From PALSA-1006 sp964571195 (GTDB lineage: Bacteria > Pseudomonadota > Gammaproteobacteria > Burkholderiales > Gallionellaceae), in NCBI GenBank assembly GCA_964571195.1, contig CAZNAD010000001.1:310001-374000 (forward strand): DNA of 64,000 bases, given 5' to 3'. Each line of letters opens with the position of its first letter. The first letter of the stretch is position 1. Under the pieces are notes generated by a model. The model was not told the origin of the DNA and did no database searches. It saw nothing but the letters and a program-made list of their open reading frames with translations. This document shows positions 59,752 to 64,000 of this stretch, one piece after another. The translations under genes were made by a program, and so were the position numbers.

Positions 59752-61011
59752 TTATCGTTTATAAAACGGGCCCCACGTCGGTTCGCGTATGTCACCCTGT
59801 TGCGGGGTCATCCTTTGCTTCACCCGACCATCACTCGATACGGTAGCCAATATACCACGGCCTTGTACCTCGGTGGCAAATAGGACCAGCTTGCCATTGG
59901 GGGCGAAACTGGGTTTCTTTTCCCATCCGCCCGGGGTCAGTATCTGGATCTGCCGGGTCTCGAAATCCTGTACCGCGATGTAGAACTTCCCCCCCGTGTA
60001 ATGCGCAAACACGAAGCTCTTGCCGTCCGGGCTGAGGCGCGGCGAAAAGTTGTTACTGCCCTCGAAAGTGAGGCGTTCGGCGCTGCCGCCGCTGACCGGC
60101 ATACGGTAGATTTGGGCGCTACCGCCACGGTCAGAAGTGAACAGGAGATAACGGCCATCGGGGGTGAAAGTCGGTTCGGTGTCGATGGTGTCACTGTAGC
60201 TGATGCGGCGCAGACCGCTGCCGTCCGGGCGCACCAGATAGATTTGTGAAGTTCCCTCGTGGGTCAGCACGAGTGCCAACTGTTGTCCGTCCGGTGACCA
60301 TGCCGGGGCACTGTTGCTGCCGGGCAGTGCGGCCAGCAGGATGCGTCTTTGTGTCAGCAGCGATTGTGCATATACCATCGCCCGCCCTTGCTCGAAGCTC
60401 ACATAAGCCAGCGTGTTGCCATCGGGTGACCAAGCGGGCGACATGATGGGCTGGTTGAGCGCGAGTACGGTCTGCTCTCCGTAGCCGTCGCTGTCGGCGA
60501 CCACCAGCCGGTTGAAACGCCCCTGGCGATTGATGTACGCGATACGCGTGCTGAACACGCCGGAACTGCCGGTTAGGCGTTCATAGATCAGGTCGGCGAT
60601 ATGGTGGGCGATGGCGCGGAGCTGTTCGTCTTTGGAGGAGATGGCCTGGGCGATCAGCTCGCTTTGCTTGACCGTGTCTAACAGGCGGAAGCGCACCTCG
60701 ATGCGGCCATTACTCAGTTTGCTGACCTTGCCGATACTGAGCGCCTCGACCTTGCCCCATTCGGAGAAGTTCACCTCTTTGCTGTCGTGCGGGGCTTTGC
60801 CCGCCGGATCGACCAGCTTGAATAATCCGGTACGCAGCAGGTCGTTGGTGATCACTTCGCTGACGCGCTGGTCGTATGCCGCTTCACCTTCGAACGGGAC
60901 GATGGCGATGGGGATCTGGTGTTCGCCGGCACCGGTGACCTCGATATCCAGCACCGCATGGGCGGGGAATGCAAGACACCATAAAACGAGCAGACTGTAT
61001 AGACGCAGCAT
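59752..61011 (-). CDS. tolB: Tol-Pal system protein TolB
   Basis: 419 residues from ATG 61011 (GAGAAAG upstream); a GTG at 61041 overlapping the tolA stop is an alternative. A signal peptide ends AHA. An N-terminal alpha/beta domain (~residues 20-150) is followed by a six-bladed propeller with repeated SPAWSPDG, APAWSPDGQQLA, EPTFTPDGRYL, SPRLSPDGKSF and KPSFAPNGKLV units. It is periplasmic and binds Pal. Confidence 0.96.
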   Translation of the reverse strand: MLRLYSLLVLWCLAFPAHAVLDIEVTGAGEHQIPIAIVPFEGEAAYDQRVSEVITNDLLRTGLFKLVDPAGKAPHDSKEVNFSEWGKVEALSIGKVSKLSNGRIEVRFRLLDTVKQSELIAQAISSKDEQLRAIAHHIADLIYERLTGSSGVFSTRIAYINRQGRFNRLVVADSDGYGEQTVLALNQPIMSPAWSPDGNTLAYVSFEQGRAMVYAQSLLTQRRILLAALPGSNSAPAWSPDGQQLALVLTHEGTSQIYLVRPDGSGLRRISYSDTIDTEPTFTPDGRYLLFTSDRGGSAQIYRMPVSGGSAERLTFEGSNNFSPRLSPDGKSFVFAHYTGGKFYIAVQDFETRQIQILTPGGWEKKPSFAPNGKLVLFATEVQGRGILATVSSDGRVKQRMTPQQGDIREPTWGPFYKR

Positions 61012-61037
61012 CGGATTCTTTCTCAAATAGCGGGTGC

Positions 61038-61793
61038 TCACGGTTTCACCGATAGACGCAATTCGCGGAACAGGCGCGCCACCGCCGGATCTTGCGGCAG
61101 GGGCAACGGCTGAGCCTTGAAGATGGCGCGTTCGGCGGCGCTGTCATAAGCGGCGTTGCCACTGCTCTTGAGCAGCTTCACATTATCCATCACCAGCCCG
61201 CCGGGAAGAACGGTGACGAAAAAAATGGCTTCGGCATTTTCCGGTACATCGGCGGTATTGGCGATATTGCGCCGGATCTTGGACTGGATCATGTCTTTAT
61301 AGCGCATCACTTCGCCTTGGGTCGCGGCATCCATTTCGGCTCTCATCTTGGCTTTGAGTTCCTGGATGCGGGCATCTTCCTGCGAGACGCGCGGTTCGTT
61401 CGCCGGTTGTTCGGACGGGGGCAGCTTATCCGCTTTGGCGGGTGTCTTGTTCTTTTCCTCTTTTTTCAAAGTTGCCGCGTCTTTCTTATCCTTGGCGGTT
61501 TTCTTTTTGTCTTTTTTGAGTTCGATATCGGCTTTGGGAGCCTCGACCGGCTGCACGACTTTGGCCGGTGCTTCCTGTGTCGGTGGTGGAGGCGGCGGGG
61601 GCGGCAATACCTCGGGCGCTATCTCGGGTACGGGCTCGGGCAACTGCTCCCACATCTCGACCACCATATCGGGCGGGAGTTTCACATGCCAGTCGAAGCC
61701 GAAGTAGAGCAGGGAGAAAAACAGGGCGTGCACCACCACGGCCAAGACACCGGCGGAGTATCGGTAGGGTTCGTGGTAGGCCAGTGCCGTCAT
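61038..61793 (-). CDS. tolA: Tol-Pal system protein TolA
   Basis: 251 residues. One N-terminal TM (SAGVLAVVVHALFFSLLYFG, with the SHLS-like H), a Pro-rich stretch including eight consecutive prolines, a Lys/Ala-rich helical domain (~90-165), and a TonB-like C-terminal domain (VTVLPGGLVMDNVKLLKSSGNAAYDSAAERAI, shortened). It spans the periplasm to link TolQR to TolB-Pal. It is 2 bases after tolR. Confidence 0.94.
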   Translation of the reverse strand: MTALAYHEPYRYSAGVLAVVVHALFFSLLYFGFDWHVKLPPDMVVEMWEQLPEPVPEIAPEVLPPPPPPPPTQEAPAKVVQPVEAPKADIELKKDKKKTAKDKKDAATLKKEEKNKTPAKADKLPPSEQPANEPRVSQEDARIQELKAKMRAEMDAATQGEVMRYKDMIQSKIRRNIANTADVPENAEAIFFVTVLPGGLVMDNVKLLKSSGNAAYDSAAERAIFKAQPLPLPQDPAVARLFRELRLSVKP

Positions 61794-61795
61794 GT

Positions 61796-62215
61796 CTAAC
61801 GTGTCTTGGTGAACAGGCCGATCTTCTTGATCTGCTGCTGCTGCAAGAGATCCATGACCGTGATCACTTCTTCATACCGCACACTCTTGTCGGCAGAGAT
61901 GACCACCGCCTGGTCGGGATGTTCCTCTTGTTTTTGTTTGAGCAGGGTGACCAGCTCTTCGCGCGAGATGGGATATTCGCGCCCGCCCTGGCTGTGGTCG
62001 CGCAACGCCAGAGTAGTGTCTTTGCGAATGATCACCTCGACCGGTGACACGGCGGGTGCTGAGGCTTTGCCCACGCTGGGCAGATCGATCTGGCCGGGGT
62101 TCATCATCGGTGCCGTGATCATGAAGATCACCAGCAAGACCAGCATCACGTCGATATACGGCACGACGTTGATCTGGCTCATCGGTTGATGGCGGACGCG
62201 GCGGGGCGAACTCAT
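61796..62215 (-). CDS. tolR: Tol-Pal system protein TolR
   Basis: 139 residues. MSQINVVPYIDVMLVLLVIFMITAP (shortened) holds the conserved TM aspartate of the proton path. The periplasmic ExbD/TolR domain follows, with ISADKSVRYEEVITVMD near the end. Its start overlaps the tolQ stop (ATGA). Confidence 0.96.
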   Translation of the reverse strand: MSSPRRVRHQPMSQINVVPYIDVMLVLLVIFMITAPMMNPGQIDLPSVGKASAPAVSPVEVIIRKDTTLALRDHSQGGREYPISREELVTLLKQKQEEHPDQAVVISADKSVRYEEVITVMDLLQQQQIKKIGLFTKTR

Positions 62216-62886
62216 TGCTGCCTCTGTAGCACGTTGGAGAACTCCTCCATGAAGCTCTCGAAGCGTGAAGCCAGACGGCTCACGTCATGGGCATAACGGT
62301 TGTAGGCCACCACAGCCGGGATGGCGGCGAACAGGCCCATCGCGGTGGCGACCAGTGCTTCGGCGATGCCCGGTGCAACGTGCGCCAGCGTTGCCTGTCC
62401 CACGTTGGACAGACTGCGGAATGCGTTCATGATGCCCCACACCGTACCGAACAGGCCGACATAGGGACTGACCGAACCGACCGTGGCAAGGAACGACAGA
62501 TGCGACTCCAGATGGTCCATCTCGCGCTGGTAGGTGGCGCGCATGGCGCGGCGTGCGCCGTCCATCACCGCGTTGTTGTCGACGTTGCTTTTCTTCTTTA
62601 ACTTGGCGTATTCGCTCAGCCCTGCGCTGAAGATACGCTCCATGCTGCCCGCATTCTCGCCCGCCGTTTTGGCTTTCTGGTAGAGCTGGTTGAGATCGGC
62701 ATGCGCCCAGAACTCGTCCTCGAAGGCCGCACTCTGTTTTACGGCGCGCCGTACGGTGAACATCTTGAGGAAGATGTACAGCCAGGACATCAGCGAGACC
62801 AGCAACAACAAGCCCATCACCAGTTGCACCAGGATGCTGGCGTTTCGGATCAGGTGGATAAACGACAAGTCTTGTATCAAATCCAT
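62212..62886 (-). CDS. tolQ: Tol-Pal system protein TolQ
   Basis: 224 residues from ATG 62886; an in-frame extension to 62955 runs into ybgC. Three TMs: VMGLLLLVSLMSWLYIFLK, then SPYVGLFGTVWGIMNAF and ALVATAMGLFAAIPAVVAYNR, the conserved MotA/TolQ/ExbB proton-channel helices with Thr in GTVWGI. It energises TolA with TolR. It is 4 bases after ybgC. Confidence 0.96.
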   Translation of the reverse strand: MDLIQDLSFIHLIRNASILVQLVMGLLLLVSLMSWLYIFLKMFTVRRAVKQSAAFEDEFWAHADLNQLYQKAKTAGENAGSMERIFSAGLSEYAKLKKKSNVDNNAVMDGARRAMRATYQREMDHLESHLSFLATVGSVSPYVGLFGTVWGIMNAFRSLSNVGQATLAHVAPGIAEALVATAMGLFAAIPAVVAYNRYAHDVSRLASRFESFMEEFSNVLQRQQ

Positions 62887-62890
62887 CGCA

Positions 62891-63298
62891 TCAACTCCAT
62901 TGTTTGCGCAACACATCCGGCACGCTGACCGGTTTGAATTTATCCGCCGTAACACAGACCAGATGAACCTCGCCCTCGGTCAGCAACTCCTCACCGCGCA
63001 ACACCGTTTGCAGCAGCGTGACGCGGCTGCGTCCCATCTCTTTGATCCGTGCAGTGATGGTCAACATGTCGTCCAGCAGCGCCGGTTTAAGATAGTCCAG
63101 TTTGATCGAGCGCACCACGAACATCATGCCCAGCTCTTTCATCATGCCCGCATTGCTGTAACCAAAAGAGCGCAGCCATTCGGTGCGCGCACGTTCCATG
63201 AAGTTCACATAGTTGGCGTGGTACACCACCCCGCCCGCATCGGTGTCCTGAAAATATACCCGCACCGGCCAGGAGAATACCTTGGCATGTTTATTCAT
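62891..63298 (-). CDS. ybgC: Tol-Pal-associated acyl-CoA thioesterase
   Basis: 135 residues from ATG 63298, overlapping the ruvB stop by 8 bases; the frame is open to 63430. The hotdog-fold motif VYFQDTDAGGVVYHANYVNFMERARTEWL (shortened), with the catalytic Asp in DTDAGG, is diagnostic of YbgC. It heads the tol operon as in most proteobacteria. Confidence 0.96.
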   Translation of the reverse strand: MNKHAKVFSWPVRVYFQDTDAGGVVYHANYVNFMERARTEWLRSFGYSNAGMMKELGMMFVVRSIKLDYLKPALLDDMLTITARIKEMGRSRVTLLQTVLRGEELLTEGEVHLVCVTADKFKPVSVPDVLRKQWS

Positions 63299-64000
63299 CC
63301 CACAACTCCTTGTTGTGTACGTTGCGCGGCTGCGCCAAGCCGAAATGCTGGTAGGCGTTAGCGGTGGCGATGCGGCCGCGCGGGGTGCGGTGCAGGTAGC
63401 CTTGCTGGATGAGGTAGGGTTCGAGCACATCCTCGATGGTGTCGCGTTCTTCGCCGATGGCTGCGGCGAGGTTGTCCACGCCGACAGGCCCGCCCATGAA
63501 TTTCTCGATCACGGCGAGCAGCAGTTTTCTGTCCATCAAGTCCAGCCCCAAGGCATCCACGTCCAGCATCACCAGCGCCGCATCGGCCACTTCGCGCGTG
63601 GCTTTGCCGTCGGCGCGCACATCGGCGTAGTCGCGCACACGGCGCAGCAAGCGGTTGGCGATACGCGGCGTGCCGCGCGAACGCTTGGCGATCTCCAGCG
63701 CGCCGTCGGGCGAGATGGGCAGTTCCAACAAAGCGGCAGAGCGCGTGACGATGCGCTGCAATTCTTCCGGTGTGTAAAACTCCAGCCGCGCCACGATGCC
63801 GAAACGGTCGCGCAACGGATTGGTCAGCATGCCCGCACGTGTAGTCGCGCCCACCAAGGTGAATGGCGGCAGGTCCAGCTTCACCGAACGCGCCGCCGGG
63901 CCTTCGCCGATCATGATGTCGATCTGGTAATCCTCCAGCGCGGGGTAGAGGATCTCCTCCACCACGGGCGACAGGCGATGGATTTCGTCGATGAACAACA
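63291..64000 (-). CDS. ruvB: Holliday junction branch-migration ATPase RuvB (N-terminus cut off)
   Basis: Partial: about 236 C-terminal residues; the 5' end lies beyond the window. Walker B LFIDEIHRLSPVVEE is at the very edge, then sensor 1 LVGATTRAGML, arginine-finger segment TNPLRDRFGI, sensor 2 GTPRIANRLLRRVRDY and the winged helix EPYLIQQGYLHRTPRGR. RuvB drives branch migration with RuvA. It is transcribed toward ybgC. Confidence 0.96.
   Translation of the reverse strand, partial: LFIDEIHRLSPVVEEILYPALEDYQIDIMIGEGPAARSVKLDLPPFTLVGATTRAGMLTNPLRDRFGIVARLEFYTPEELQRIVTRSAALLELPISPDGALEIAKRSRGTPRIANRLLRRVRDYADVRADGKATREVADAALVMLDVDALGLDLMDRKLLLAVIEKFMGGPVGVDNLAAAIGEERDTIEDVLEPYLIQQGYLHRTPRGRIATANAYQHFGLAQPRNVHNKELWDE

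Overview
The window reads as chromosome of a betaproteobacterium. The block leuC-leuD-leuB-asd-fimV-truA, the ybgC-tolQRAB-pal-cpoB-queE-queC block, lptM-lysA beside cyaY, and the abundance of bacteriohemerythrins and c-di-GMP genes fit Nitrosomonadales, and I would guess the iron-oxidising Gallionellaceae (Sideroxydans-like). That family-level guess is an impression from gene content, not a computed result. Coding density is high and most genes sit in short operons with 1-8 base overlaps.

Layout. 1-7615: end of leuC, leuD, leuB (leucine synthesis), asd (aspartate pathway), fimV (polar hub protein), an EcfT/CbiQ-like membrane protein and truA. 7891-17078: an accessory cassette of eight genes: PqqD-like protein, ATP-grasp ligase, PLP decarboxylase, a urea-channel/M23 peptidase fusion, an outer-membrane barrel, a periplasmic TPR protein, and a 7TMR-DISM histidine kinase with its OmpR-type regulator. 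The first four overlap by 4 bases each. I cannot match it to a named pathway, and it is the best chromosomal candidate for an undescribed system. 17180-24397: a copper/silver export cluster (CusC, CusB with a fused CusF domain, CusA, a CDF-like transporter, a His/Cys lipoprotein). 24509-35800: methyltransferase, FGE-like protein, two bacteriohemerythrins around a diguanylate cyclase, a ferritin-like protein, a PP-loop ATPase, PepD, thioredoxin-fold and Cys-rich small proteins, an ABC-F ATPase and a nitroreductase. 35992-48823: BolA, Grx4, FapA, an EamA transporter preceded by a likely attenuator, cyaY, lptM-lysA, a histone-H1-like protein, an EF-hand protein, MgtE, a lone short flagellin, phospholipase A1 and an HDOD-GAF protein.

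49029-56914 is an integrative element inserted in tRNA-Lys(TTT). A 46-base copy of the tRNA 3' part marks the left end and the intact tRNA the right end. It carries a tyrosine integrase, a HigB2/HigA2-type toxin-antitoxin pair, a hypothetical protein, an AlpA-like regulator, an HUH rolling-circle Rep, a cluster of GC-rich hairpins that may be an origin, and, on the opposite strand, a 1050-residue exported protein with 14 WD40 repeats and a C-terminal caspase-like peptidase with an intact His/Cys dyad. No capsid or secretion genes are visible, so this looks like a small rolling-circle integrative element with a caspase cargo gene.

56990-64000 returns to core genes on the minus strand: queC, queE, cpoB, pal, tolB, tolA, tolR, tolQ, ybgC and the 3' part of ruvB, cut by the window end.
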